Positions 43,369 to 54,190 of a DNA stretch of 64,000 nt are shown piece by piece (position 1 is the stretch's first letter; every line of letters starts with the position of its first letter). The position numbers were made by a program, and so were the translations under genes. The stretch spans positions 1 to 64,000 of the forward strand of contig JAUCBJ010008622.1 of the NCBI GenBank assembly GCA_032718475.1, given 5' to 3'. The stretch comes from Nemertoderma westbladi (lineage: Eukaryota > Xenacoelomorpha > Nemertodermatida > Nemertodermatidae). The notes below the pieces were generated by a model that did no database searches, was not told where the DNA came from, and saw only the letters and a program-made list of their open reading frames with translations.

Positions 43369-43740
43369 CTAAAAAATTTAATTTTCATAAAATATTTTAG
43401 AACAGACTTGTAATATTATTCTATTAATCTATATTCTATTATCTATATTATTCTATAATATTATATTATAGTTGTAATAAACATTTATAAAATAAAATTA
43501 TATATAAAAAATTTAAAAATGGCGAGAAATAAATCGAACACAGCTTCCTAAAAAATAAATACATGAAAAATAAATTCCAGAACAATAACGCGAAATCAAG
43601 ATGGAGTAAAATAAATGCTATCATTAATAAACACAAAAATTAAAAATTCTGGCTACATACAATGCATTCGCGATGGCAATAGTATAATCCAATCTACTAG
43701 TAAAGTAATCGCTAATATATTTAATAGGGTATATTTAAAA

Positions 43741-43958
43741 TTAGCTACTGTCGACTGGCATCAGACATGACAAAAGACTATTACAAACCGCAAACTCTAA
43801 GATAACAATAACTAATGATAATAATACCATAAATATAACGTAAAATAAAATCACCAACCCAACACCATTCACATTTTCAAATATCACACAGTTAGATATG
43901 CTGGATGTACTTGATAAACTCAATACAAATAAACCAAATGGACCATCTACTATTCCAC
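43741..43958 (-). CDS. possible terminal exon with transmembrane helix
   Basis: The acceptor TTATTTTAG precedes 43958, phase 1. It codes 71 residues: a short extracellular segment, a long hydrophobic helix (GLVILFYVIFMVLLSLVIVILEF) and a short tail, then a stop. It would give a membrane-anchored C terminus to the gene whose upstream exon is at 44129-44320. It has the same strand and phase as the mucin exons, so an alternative last exon of one locus or a tandem related gene are both possible. Confidence 0.4.
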
Positions 43959-44128
43959 CTAAAATAATATAATTAATTAGACTCTTAACTTGGACTCATA
44001 GTTAATTTTGCCAGGAATAATCATGTGGCGTGACAGGAGGATAGAAAAAGGGTTAACTGGTCTTCTGGACGATTTTGATTTATTCATAAAAGTGAATAGA
44101 AAATTTATTTACGAATGCGCTATAATAC

Positions 44129-44320
44129 TTGCCTTGAATGTTATTTTAAGTATTCGAAAAATGAAATTGAAGTAGTCGTGTCCATCAAAAATCCATTTAC
44201 GAGACCCTATTTCCAGAGGTGAAAGTGTAATCACGCTAATTATTCTATAAATTAAGTAGTTTAAGTTATTTTCTGATGTCAATTCGAAGTGTAGTTGGGT
44301 TTTTTGGGGTCCTAATTCCA
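44129..44320 (-). CDS. possible internal exon upstream of the TM exon
   Basis: The acceptor ATTTCCAG precedes 44320 and a donor CAA|GTATTA follows 44129. Both junctions are phase 1, matching the next exon. It codes about 64 residues (QKTQLHFELTSENN, ITLSPLEIGSRKWIFDG), unrecognised. Confidence 0.35.
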
Positions 44321-44504
44321 CTGGAAATTATTACATTATCTGACTGATATATATAATATATGAATAAGACATGCAGACTTCACGGGAGAGAGCCCTGCAC
44401 TATACTACACATATCCCCTTCTTAGGAGGGGTGGGTGATTAGCAATAAACGTACTGGTAAATAACGATATACCGCTAAAAGTTAAAATGAACAGGCTATT
44501 AGGG

Positions 44505-45581
44505 TTATTTACTGTAGTCACTGTTGGCGTATCGTGGTGGGGGGGCGAATGGTTCGACCGGAGCGGGTATGGGTGGGGGCGGGGGGTGGTGGGGCTTGGG
44601 TCGGTGTTTGGGGTGCCCGTGGGGGGCTGGCTGAGGCGGCGCGGCGACGTCGGCCCAGGTGGGTACGGGTGGCGCCGATGGCGCCATTGGTGGTGGGTTG
44701 GGTGTGACTTCTTGGAGTGGTTGTGGTGGGGTGGGCGGTAGTGGTGGGCCCGAGGGTGGTAGCGTGGGCAACCGGGTCCGCAGAAAAACCCGGTTGCGTC
44801 GCACAACGCGGCCGCTGGCTTGATGTACCAGGTGGTCGTGGTTCTGGAGGGTCTCGACTACTGTCCCCTGGCCCGTCCAGCGTTTATCGCGGGGGTCCTG
44901 GATAAGGACAGGGTGGCCTACTGGGAGGGCTCGGAGTGGTCGGGTGTGGCCGTCAAAGTTCGCCCGGAGTAGCGCACGGTTGGAGTCGGCAAAGGCGTCG
45001 AGCTCGGCGAAGGTTTGGTGCCATTTGGGGTCGAGTGCAGTGAAATGCACGGGGAGGGCCTCACGGATGTTCCTGCCGTAGAGGAGTTCCGCGGGGGACC
45101 GGCCTCCATTGCGGGGGGTATTCCGGAATGCGAGTATCCCCTGGGCGATGGCGTCCGAGTCGTAGTTGGCTCCCCGGATGATCTTCTTAAGGGCTTTCAC
45201 CGCGGCCTCTGTCCGTCCGTTTGTGTGTGGGAGGTGGGGGCTGGAAGGCTCGAGGGTGACGCCCCATCGATGGAGGAAGTTCCTGATGGCTTCTGACACA
45301 AGTTGGGGGCCTCCATCTGGGTGGAGCACCATAGGCACCGCGGTGGCGAGGAACAGTTTACGGAGGCAGTCGATAATGGCGACCGAGGTGGTGTCGGAGT
45401 TTAGCCGATATAATGTCGGCCACCCAGTGAACTCGTCGGTGGCGGCCATGTAGTTTTTGGCATCGACCTGGAAGAGGTCGATGTGGGTCCGTTGGAACGG
45501 ACGGGTCGCTTCCGGGTTGCGCTGGAGGGGCTCGGGTGCGTGGGAGGGGAGGACTGCCTGACACAGTTGGCATCGCTCCAC
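44505..45581 (-). pseudogene. Ty3/gypsy integrase
   Basis: 358 codons. It starts at the second half of the HHCC zinc finger (CQLCQ); the first half is upstream across a TGA (about 45640). The catalytic core keeps all three residues: Asp in THIDLF, Asp in VLHPDGGPQ, Glu in NGRTEAAVK. Then a YGRNIREALPVHF block, an SH3-like C-terminal part (PVGHPVLIQDP, GTVVETLQNHDHLV), and a long Pro-rich tail. Inserts the DNA copy into the genome. Confidence 0.9.
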
Positions 45582-45638
45582 CGCCTGTGTAATGTCGTGG
45601 ACGATGGAGGGCCACCAGACAGACCTGTTAGTGCGTTC

Positions 45639-46690
45639 TCACATCTTGTTAAGGCCCTGGTGGGCTGTGTGGAGTTGCAGCAGGGTCTCGTGTCGCAGTT
45701 CCACGGGGATGTATAATTGGGGCCTGCGGAGGATGAGGCCATTGTGGGCCATCAGCTCAGTGCGGTGAGCGAAGTAAGGTCGGAGTTGGTCGTCGGTAAT
45801 CTGGTGTTTGGAGGTCGGCCAGCCCTCATTGATGGTGGTGAGCAGGGCGCCGTAGACGGCGTCTAGCTGGCCGACCTGGCAGACCTGTTCGAGACGGGCG
45901 TCCCGGGATTTGACGGGTTGTATTTCTCCCGCAGCCGCATTGACAATGAACTCCCGGTCGGCGTCGTCCTCCGGGGTGAGTAGTAGGTCGGAGGGCTCCC
46001 GTGCATGGTGGGGGGCGCGGGAGAACGCGTCAGCCACGAGGTGCTTGGTGCCACGTTGGTGCCGAGCGGTGAAATTAAACCACGCCAAGGTGGTCTTCAG
46101 TTTCAGCAAGCGGTCGTTGGTGACCTGGTCGAGGCTGCGATCGTTCAGTACAGGAATCAACGGACTGCTGTCGGTCACCAGTTCGAAGTGCCGCAGTCTG
46201 TCGAGGAAATAGCGGCACTTGTGGGCCGCCAACGCAGCGCTGAGGGCCTCCAGTTCGGCCATACTGGACCAGTTGGCCTCGTGTTTGGCGAGGGTACGGG
46301 AGCCGCACTGGACGGTGAGCCAACGGTTGGAGTCAGGGTCGCGCTGTTGGAGGAGGAAACCGAGTCCGTGGAGCCGGGAGGCGTCGGTCGGGGTGGAACC
46401 CAGACAGGTTGTGGGGGCTGGACAGGCGGACTGAGTCGCCTCGAATGCCTGGTTGTGTTGGGGCAGCCACAACCAGCTGTTATAGTTAGAGTTCAGGCTC
46501 CGAAGGGGTTCGATTAGTTGGGTTATCTCGGCTGTGGAGTTTCCCAGCTGCTGGACGAGGCCGAGGAACGATCGGAGTTCCTTCCGGCAGGTTGGGGTCG
46601 GGAAGTTCCGTAGGTCGTCCGTGAGTTCCGGGTCGATCCGGAATCGGCCGTGGGAGACAATGTAGCCGAACCGCCGAACTTGACCTCCGG
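45639..46690 (-). pseudogene. Ty3/gypsy RNase H and integrase start
   Basis: The RT end (KELRSFLGLVQQLGNSTAEI) leads to RNase H: DASRLHGLGFLLQQ, EANWSSMAELEALSAALAA, LVTDSSPLIPVL and a DAFSRAP end, then the HHCC zinc-finger start (LHTAHQGLNKM) just before a TGA. The first 130 codons of the open frame (46961-46690) are out of the family frame; the switch lies near 46690. Confidence 0.85.
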
Positions 46691-46699
46691 TAGGCAGAA

Positions 46700-47650
46700 C
46701 TGAACCTTCCTTGGGTTGATGGAGATGTCGGCGGTGTCGCAGGCGGCGAGAACTCTCGCCACTGCCTCCGGATGCTCCTCTATGGTGTTGGTATAGATGA
46801 GGATATCCTCGACGATCCGGCCGATGTTGGGGACGCCCTGGAGGGCCTTGGCCATCCGGGCGTTGAAGACATCCAAACTGCGGTGCCACCCCATGGGCAT
46901 TCGGCGGTACTGGAACCATCCCCGCGGAGTGGCGAACGTGGTGAGCTCCCGGCTGTTCCAATCGAGGCCGACCTGGTGGAACCCTTTGAGTCCATCGACG
47001 ATGGAGAAGTAGCGGGCCGGTGTGGGGACGCTTGAGACGACCTGGAACGGGTCCGGGGAAAAGTAGGCGGGTCGGACGGTGTGGCGGTTCAACTCCCGGA
47101 GGTCGACAGTAATCCGGACGGAGTTGGGGTCGCTCTTCTTCCTAGTAACGACCATCGGGCTGAGCCACGCGTTGGGACTGTTGGCATCATCCGCGGGCTC
47201 GAGGATCCCCATGGCAACCTGGTCGCTGAGCTCCCTGTGGAATGCCTCCTCCAGGTTGGCCGGTATGGGGCGGTTGGAGTACCGGAACGATGGTTTGGCG
47301 TCCAGGAGCATTTTTATGGTTATATCCCCCCCGGCAATAACCCTACAGTTCCCAGATAGGGGGCGGGGGTACCGGGTAACCAGAGTTTCCCAGGTCTGGG
47401 TCGCATTGGGTGGCAGTGTCGGCGATGGTGTTGGTGTTGGTGGGGTTGGCAGTCGTGTGGGTGGTGGCGCGGCCAGTAGCTGGTTCGCACACTGCCTAGT
47501 GGGGGCGTCGGGTGGCCCCCGCCCACCCCGGAGGATGGGGCTCCACAGGATCCCGAGGATGAAGCAGGTCTTCCTGGACAGCAGTGGTTGGTGGAGGCCG
47601 TCCAGGACCCAGACATCCGTGGTGTAGGCAGTGTGCAATATGCATGGCAC
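46700..47650 (-). pseudogene. Ty3/gypsy reverse transcriptase with E in place of first catalytic D
   Basis: Motifs: VAMGILEPADDANSPNAWLSPMVVTRKK, VRITVDLRELNRHTV, motif A YFSIVDGLKGFHQV, then TTFATPRGWFQYRRMPMG. The active-site block reads GRIVEDILIY, where gypsy elements have (V/I)DD, so the first Asp is Glu. The upstream 60 codons overlap the protease frame. Confidence 0.85.
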
Positions 47651-47930
47651 TGGATGGTGGCGCCGAATACTCCCTTAAAAACCCAACCCGCTCTACTACT
47701 GTTGGCGAGTTTAGGTGGTTGGGGCGGCGGGTTGGAGTTCCGGAGGTTCTCGACTTTCCCACTGAAGGCTGAGTAGATCCGGAAGGAAATCGCCGTAATG
47801 TTGGCACCGGAATCTGGGAGGAACTGGAGTTCAGTGATTCCGAAACTGGGGTTCTTAGTGACCTGGAATCCCAGTGTCACTGTCTCGAGGGACTCCAACT
47901 GTTCATGGAGGAGACGGTGGAGTAAAGTTC
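47320..47930 (-). pseudogene. Ty3/gypsy aspartic protease
   Basis: FLPDSGANITAI is the DSG active site, about 45 codons from the start of the open frame, preceded by a helical link from the zinc knuckle (RTLLHRLLHEQLESLETV). The flap and second loop are degraded, and the last 60 codons are out of frame relative to RT. Confidence 0.8.
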
Positions 47931-48053
47931 GGGACCGGCGAGGATCGACCAGATCTCGGCGGCATTGGTCGACCGATCGTCGTCTTAATCATAATCGGTG
48001 GCGGGCCCGTCGGCTGCGTTGGTCTGGGGCTGGGGGCGGCGGGGGCACATCCG

Positions 48054-48115
48054 ATTGTAGTGCCCGACTGTGTTGCAGTGGCGACAGCAGGCATCGGCGC
48101 CGAGCATTTTCCGAA
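48054..48115 (-). pseudogene. Ty3/gypsy gag zinc knuckle
   Basis: CRHCNTVGHYNRMC fits CX2CX4HX4C exactly, followed by a basic Pro-rich stretch. The rest of gag is missing; the sequence changes to the TTAA-type repeat at about 48115. Confidence 0.8.
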
Positions 48116-48500
48116 TATATTATTTTTCAAAATTTGAAGTGCCACGCCCACTTCTTAGGTGCACGAAAAATAGCATCCAGTTCAATTTTCGGAAATGGAA
48201 TATAATCACATTCGATTCAGCGTAGTGAAAAACCTACTAAATGCTAGCCAACAATGCCACACTATCAGTTTTTAGAATATCAAAAAAATGTATATTTTGT
48301 CCTGGGACTGCTTCTATTTTTCATGAAAATTATAATACCCACCTTATTAAATTATCATTTTTTTGGATTTGAAAATGTTCTTCGATAATTTTTTCACCTA
48401 CAACCCAAATTTCGTAGGATTTTATTGGATGATTACAAAAATACACCGGGGGGGCTGAATCGACTCCCAGCCAGTGCTTCTAATGGTCTAAACACCCCAG
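48105..48500 (-). mobile_element. remnant related to the TTAA element at 4.9-6.3 kb
   Basis: Shares, in reverse orientation, the blocks GAAGTGCCACGCCC, the TTGGGTTGT / CAAATTTCGTAGGATTTTAT stretch, and the ACACCCCAG-side end with 4900-5330. It truncates the gypsy element. Confidence 0.7.
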
Positions 48501-49321
48501 CCCCTATGTAAAACGGAAAACTAGAGCGAAAAATTGGCAAAGAGTAAATTTTCCAAAGTGTTGGAGTGTTTCGATGGGGATACGTTTGATTGTCCATCCC
48601 AGAGAGATGAAGAACTCCGCTAATGAATCAACAAGTCTAAGGCACTCCTGATATATGAACCGGTTATCACAAGGGATTTTGTACCCATGAAAGTGAGGTG
48701 TGTCGTTGTTTGGGGGATCAGGTGATCACTTATGTGCAAAAATAGGAGGGGGTGGCTCAGCTGATCCTCTACCACTATGGAAAATCCAAGCTGTCTTGTT
48801 AATATCTATCTGTAAGCCCACCTTCTCTTCTTTTAGAATTATCGAGTCTATTTCTAATTCGATGTTAAACTGTGATGTGCTTATTAGAAATATATCATCC
48901 GCATATGAGAAGGACCAGCATTGGTTCGGGTATGAGGTATGCAATGCGTAGTAATCGTCATCATTGTAGTTATGGTGGATATGTTTTATGTAAAAGATAA
49001 ATAGAGAAGGTCCCAAGATAGAACCCTGTTTGACTCCAATCTTTGCTGGGAAGCTCTCTGTGTCAGTTACTGTTCTAGATCTCATAAATATCATACTAAT
49101 GGAGTATTAGTGGATGAGTAGGATAACACCACATATGTGTGGATTTATAACACGACATAGTCTGAACCTTATCGAATGCCTTTGAAATGTCCATTTGGAT
49201 AATAAATATATCTGAGCCTTGCTCCCGAAAAATATTTGTATTAGTTACAGAACAGCAGCAAGGACAGTATCAGCACCGATTCCTTTTTGATATGCAACTT
49301 GAGCAAAATTAGGTGATACAG
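48500..49321 (-). pseudogene. LINE RT fragment related to the Ulp1 LINE (downstream part)
   Basis: Minus strand: VAYQKGIGADTVLAAVL (compare FAYQQRIGPDLLLGA in the Ulp1 LINE), motif A IIQMDISKAFDKV, motif B IGVKQGSILGPSLFIFYI, motif C FSYADDIFLIS, then a thumb region to about 48500. Frames change near 49100 and 49230. The pogo element splits it from its upstream part at 51438-51560. Confidence 0.75.
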
Positions 49322-49699
49322 TACCGTCAGAGCGGGTGACTTGGATAGGTTTTAGGTATTTCCGCGATGTTTTAGTGCACTTCCCATTAATGAATGGTCC
49401 TGAAATTACAAATATATACCGAATGGCATCTTGTCTATCAAACCATTCACACTACACTTATCAGATATTACGTATTTGGCGGTAATGAGCTATCAAAAAA
49501 ACTATCCAAGTCAACCTCCAATCGGCTGACTTGGATATTTCATATTTCTTTAAATAAAAATTGCTTTATACACGTTTGTAGATTCAGAACAAGTCAAATA
49601 TTATTGTAATCTTTAGCAAATAGACATAAGAAAGAACTATTTTGATTATGACTATAAAAAGTTAACAATTTAGTTCAGAATTTGTAAATTCATTCTTCA

Positions 49700-50925
49700 C
49701 TCTGGGAAGACTTCATCGCCAAATGTCTCTAAGTCGAACCTAAATGTGCTTCTGGCACGAGCTGTGCCACCATAATTCACTGGCTTAGCTAATTTCCGCA
49801 ATATATCTTCATAGCTGTGGGTAGCAGACCGTGGGGGGTCCAACAGAACAATGCTCACTGTGTCACTCAGCTTAATACTTTATTTAATTCTTTCACCATA
49901 TTCGACCACAACCTCATGCACATCCGGTTTCACTGCTTGAATTCTTGAAACAATACTTCTATTATTAACGGATAATAACAGCCAGTCACCTGGATTTATG
50001 TCATGGCTAACTTCCGAGATATCACTATCATATTCCACGTCGCCCACAGAATCCTCAACTTCAACAATCGAAGATTCAGTGTTGCTACTACTATCACACA
50101 ATCTCCCACAATCATTTTCTTAACAGGTAGAACTACAGGAGCCCCACTCGATACCAAATTATTCTCCAGGTTCTTAACGAGCGGTAAAAGTACAGAATGA
50201 AACCATACCTCAAACGTACGTCCATCAAACCATCCAGATTTAGTCGCCTCGTAAACTGCTCCACGGGGACCATTAACAGTCCACTCTGACCACAGGTTTA
50301 GTGCCTTGTATACAATCATCGGAGGGCACATCTCACCAATAGCATTGCCACACATCATAAAACTAGTTGACATTTTCGAGTGATCTATTTTCGCTTCGAC
50401 GCGACGCAAACCTCGTCGAACTATGCATTCCTTATCAGCGGGAGAATCCACCACGCAGAGCTCATCGTAATTAAATAGAAACTGGGGCTGGATATCCTGA
50501 ACTTCCCCTTGTAGTGCCCAAAAAACTCCTTGACAGCCTGGCAGTTAACACAAACTCGGCCAGGTTTAACTTTATCCGCAAATCTCTTTGTAAGGTTGTT
50601 CCGATTCATAAATCCCTTCAACCAATCTTTACCAGGAGAATTGTTCGCAAATCTCGTAGTTCGCTTCTTCTTGTCGAGATAACTTTTTACAAGATGTTTA
50701 ACATCTTCACCTGTAAGAGGGAACTTCCAGTTGGTTATATGGTTCAAAGATTTAACAATCATTTGCTCTTCAATGGTTTCAAGAACCGGCTGCCCACCCG
50801 GCTTCTTTTCCGAATTAACGCCATTCGCCGAGCGCCACAGTGTTCCAAAGGGAATCTTAAATTCCTTATGAGCCCTATAGATTTTCTTTCCTGATTTGAT
50901 AGCTTGTAGTGCGGCATCTAAATCA
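49700..50925 (-). pseudogene. pogo/Tigger-like transposase remnant
   Basis: Order: Psq-type HTH (LDAALQAIKSGKKIYRAHKE, IPFGTLWRS), CENP-B-type DNA-binding domain (50762-50514: FPLTGEDVKHLVKSYL, GKDWLKGFMNR), then after a frame change near 50454 the DDE core (YDELCV; TSFMMCGNAIGEMCPPMIVYK; GPRGAVYEATKSGWFDG). It reaches KKMIVGD, the second catalytic Asp, and then jumps to a C-terminal tail (50101-49880: DINPGDWLLLSVNNRSIVSRI), so the end of the DDE domain is deleted. Confidence 0.85.
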
Positions 50926-50932
50926 CTAGTAA

Positions 50933-50968
50933 TTATAATTATAATTATAATTATAATTAGTTTTGTAT
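50933..50968. repeat. (AATTAT)n microsatellite
   Basis: Six AATTAT-type units within the pogo element, upstream of its transposase. Confidence 0.85.
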
Positions 50969-51437
50969 CCTCTTGCCCCGTTTTTTCTACAATATTTAGT
51001 CATATTAGGCTAACATAAATACAATTCAAAATTAGGTAGTAAAATTTTGTAACTAAATTTAGCAAAAAGTAAGCCTATGGTTAAATTCTTAAATAATCAT
51101 TAAATTAGATATAAAAACAGATTTGGACCTATAAAAATATATGTAATTTACTGTATCATCGCTAAAAATACATTTACACCGTTCATGGAGCAGAAATTGC
51201 AATTTTACTTAACACCAGTTTATAATCAGCAGTGCTCCATTTCAACACCAGTTAAAATTGACCATTTCAAACTTGCCTCCACGCCTGCACTGATAAACAG
51301 TTACTATAGCCATCCATTAGTCCTGTGGCAAAGCTGTGGATATCACTTGGCTCTGATTGGCTAGAATTCTTAACTTCACTCTCTCAGGAACTCATTATCC
51401 AAGTCCCCTCCAATATCCAAGTCACCCGCTTTGACGG

Positions 51438-51560
51438 TATGAAAATAGTTCTTTACAAGGTTATGCTTAAGTAACTCGTTATTCTTAATTTTAACTTTTG
51501 GAGCTGAATCAGTTGCCTTATTTATAAATAATCAATAAACTGTTTTAGACATATTTACTG
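51438..51560 (-). pseudogene. LINE RT fragment (upstream part, split by pogo)
   Basis: Minus strand reads ATDSAPKVKIKNNELLKHNLVKNYFH, which runs on into the RT fragment at 49321 once the pogo element and one TA are removed. Corresponds to the segment before FAYQ in the Ulp1 LINE. Confidence 0.6.
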
Positions 51561-51589
51561 GTGCTTATTTGCTGCGAACCATTTTCAAG

Positions 51590-51990
51590 TTCAATGTTAA
51601 TAATGTATACAAGATTATGGGATTTATTATGGTGACATAGTAAACAGGTTTCATCTGCATAAAGTACACTAAGTAGTGACGTCACTGTGTAGGTTATTTA
51701 TATAAATTATAAAAAATAATGGTCCAGGTATTGACCCCTGGGGGACACCAGTCGTTATAGGTAGAAATTCTGAGTAAATTGCATCATTTTAACACTGTGA
51801 TCATGAGGTAAGGTAATCTTGATTGCGAAAATCAATAAAAACAACACACGAGTATAATTGATTATCTAGGGTGTAGTAAAGCCGGTAAGCAACATTAATT
51901 AGAGCGTGAACAGTAGAATGCCCTCGACGAAAACCATATTGATTTTTTATAAGAATTTGGAACATATTAAAGAATGACGATATGGTCATT
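51590..51990 (-). pseudogene. CR1/jockey-like LINE RT fragment
   Basis: Two frames: 51989-51801 has NQYGFRRGHSTVHALINVAY and CVVFIDFR (motif A region). About 51780-51600 has GVPQGSIPGPLFFIIYINNL (motif B) and YADETCLLC, where the second catalytic Asp is Glu. The segment between is deleted. Confidence 0.75.
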
Positions 51991-52194
51991 AGGTGAAGCT
52001 GTGGAAGTGTATTTAGCGGATTTGAAGAAACTGATTGTTCTTACCAGTAGTGGTAAACAAGCAGATCTTGATGTAATTGTTCAGATTATTAAGTTCCAGT
52101 TTATGATTGGACTTGCTATGAAGTGAGTAGTCCGATGGTGACGATAACAGCTGCCGAGATTGCATGTCTCTCGAAGAATTGGTATTAACTACAA

Positions 52195-53712
52195 TTACTA
52201 GGATTGGCATGGTGCATTGCTGCTGCATTTTTAAGAATGAGGTGTTGGCTTTTCGACAAAATTGCACCACCACAACTCCCTATCACCCATGACATTTGCT
52301 AGATCATCTGCATCTTCAAGGCTAGTGTCCTTTAAGATGCGTCTCAAGAAAGTCAGCAAGAAAGTCAAGAAAGCTGTCCACCATGCTAATTCACACCATG
52401 AGGCTGCCAAATTACTATGAATATTACTATTAAATTACAAGTTGGTAGATTATGCATTGGCTGGTCCTCACAGCGAAAGCAATGTCCTGCAAAGCGGAGG
52501 TGACTCTGTTCTAGTGTCAAGATTGGGGGAACCAATGAGACACCTCCAATATTATATAGTGTCTGGTTGGAGATGTGTGCATTGTACTTGACACAATGAA
52601 CTCGGTGTAGCATTCTTGTGAATGTGCCATCTTGAGATTTGGTATCCTTAGCAGTTAGAGACCGGCATGGACTCCATTAGAAGAGTACTGAAACTACTGC
52701 TGCTCCAAATAATCAGACCTTAAGTTTCTGATTAATTCCTTTCCCTTACATTTTCGAAGGTCCTCACCTGACTTCCGGATCCACGATCCCAGGTAACAGA
52801 AGTCGTCATCATGTTCAAGCATACCATCCTTTGAGCTTATGCTCTTCCCGTCAGAGACTTACCGAGGACTTTCAATGTTAACTGTCAAAATTTTGGTCTT
52901 TTTGGATTTAATAAAAAGACCAACACTAGACTCAGCCTGTTCTAATGAGCCGAGGAGCCGTTTGGCTCCCTCTAGTGATTCTGAAGGTACTACTAAGACA
53001 TCCGCAAAGTCTAGATCAGTTAGATACTTGGCAGGATTTCCTCGACTTCTGGAGCCATTAGGTGGAGTTACAATCACTCCATGATCATTATGATGATCTA
53101 AGGACACGCGTAGAACATAGTCAACCACAATTATGAACAAGAATGGCGCAAGTGTGACTCCTTGGAGGACTCCCCATAATACTTCAAATGGTTCTGTGTC
53201 ACCATCAACAGTAGACACAAATATTGTTGAGCCATCGTATACTGATCTGATTGCTGCAAAAATTTCATCAGAAATACCAGATAATGAAAGTATACTGAAC
53301 ATACGTGAACGAGAGACTGAATCAAAGGCCTTGAAGAAGTCAAAAAGATAACAGCCAATTGCCTGTCTTTCTTTTTTGATAACTCTTCAATTATTAAGTC
53401 TTTAATTAAGTGCCAAAATTGACTCCATGGTCCCATGACCTTTACGGAACCCAGAAAAATAAAATTATATTGTATAGCTTTGCAGCAATCAAGATCAATG
53501 AGATTCCCCGAAGTGAACCATATAGTGTTAGGTTGCCCTTCATGGGAACTGGCACCAACTTATTTTTTTTTTCATTTCTTGTGGGACTCTTGTTGTATGT
53601 AGGGTATCAGGCAATACCCTGTCATTATTGAGGAGCTTTTCAAAGTGGGCCTTCCAACCATTGAGGCGATCAGCTGGTGATTCTACCTTAACCTTGGTGG
53701 TTGGTAGGCTTT
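52195..53712 (-). mobile_element. RTE-clade LINE, copy C
   Basis: Same family as the copies at 3.0 and 14.4 kb. The RT core 53302-52859 keeps DGSTIFVSTVDGDTEP, GVLQGVTLAPFLF and DLDFADVLVVP, where the catalytic FADD has become FADV. The C-terminal part at 52613-52386 is interrupted by a short duplication near 52350. It retains the stretch near 53530-53560 that copy B lacks. It is 5'-truncated near 53712, like copy B, within the same gene region. Inactive. Confidence 0.85.
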
Positions 53713-53849
53713 AGGGTATTAAAAACCAGGCATGTGATTGTTCATTTAACTGTTCATTTAAATTTGTTTAAATAACTATTCATTAGTTGATATCAAGGAA
53801 GGCAAATTTCCAAATTCGCGTGGCTGAACAGTGAACATCTGTTCAAATA

Positions 53850-54190
53850 TCAGGTTGTGATGTTTCGGGGTAGAGTTTATGTGATGAATCGAATGGGTTT
53901 TGGATTAGAATTCGCTCGGAAAGTATTAGAAACAATTATTGAAGATATATTATTTTCAGTGCATAATTATCCAAATTCAGCGGTGGATGGTATGTAGATG
54001 ACATTGATTGTGAAGAAGATATCATATCGGTTAATCAAGTGAAAAAATTTGGTTTGACATTGAAACCTGCAGTTAGTATTGATAATAATGATGTGCTGGG
54101 GTTACATTTCTACAAAGAATATTGAATTTTAAAGTGGTGCCACCATGAGAAAAATGATCTTGCTCGGCAACTATTTAATATGACAAGACG
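53850..54190 (+). pseudogene. LTR-retrotransposon RT fragment
   Basis: The plus strand reads RVYVMNRMGFGLEFARKVLETII, then after a frame change the catalytic YVDDIDCEEDI, then VKKFGLTLKP and VLGLHFYKE. The order 'RMGFGL...YVDD...FGL...VLGL' is that of a retroviral-type polymerase of an LTR element; the exact clade is not clear. Several stops. Confidence 0.6.

Larger units (their letters stand above)
44400..48115 (-). mobile_element. Ty3/gypsy LTR retrotransposon, GC-rich
   Basis: Order on the minus strand: gag zinc knuckle CRHCNTVGHYNRMC (about 48095-48054), aspartic protease (47898-47700), RT (47650-46730), RNase H (46680-46000), integrase zinc finger and core (45770-44505), and a Pro-rich tail. 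A purine-rich tract (AAGAAGGGG) then TGTGTAGTATAG near 44410-44425 may be the polypurine tract and LTR start. It is about 60% G+C against an AT-rich surround. The 5' end is cut at about 48115 by a TTAA-element remnant. Frameshifts near 46690 and 47600 and a TGA near 45640 inactivate it. Confidence 0.9.
49324..51437 (-). mobile_element. pogo-like (Tc1/mariner) transposon, internally deleted
   Basis: Inverted ends CCGTCAGAGCGGGTGACTTG (49324) and the complement of CCGTCAAAGCGGGTGACTTG (51437), one mismatch in 20, flanked by TA on both sides (49322-49323, 51438-51439). The transposase lies on the minus strand (about 50925-49720). The motif TCCAAGTC is repeated in both orientations near each end (about 49506-49545, 51400). 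Confidence 0.9.

Noticed and set aside
44487-47776. Many plus-strand ORFs in the gypsy region
   Set aside because: High GC lowers stop frequency; the minus strand carries the recognisable gag-pol domains in order.
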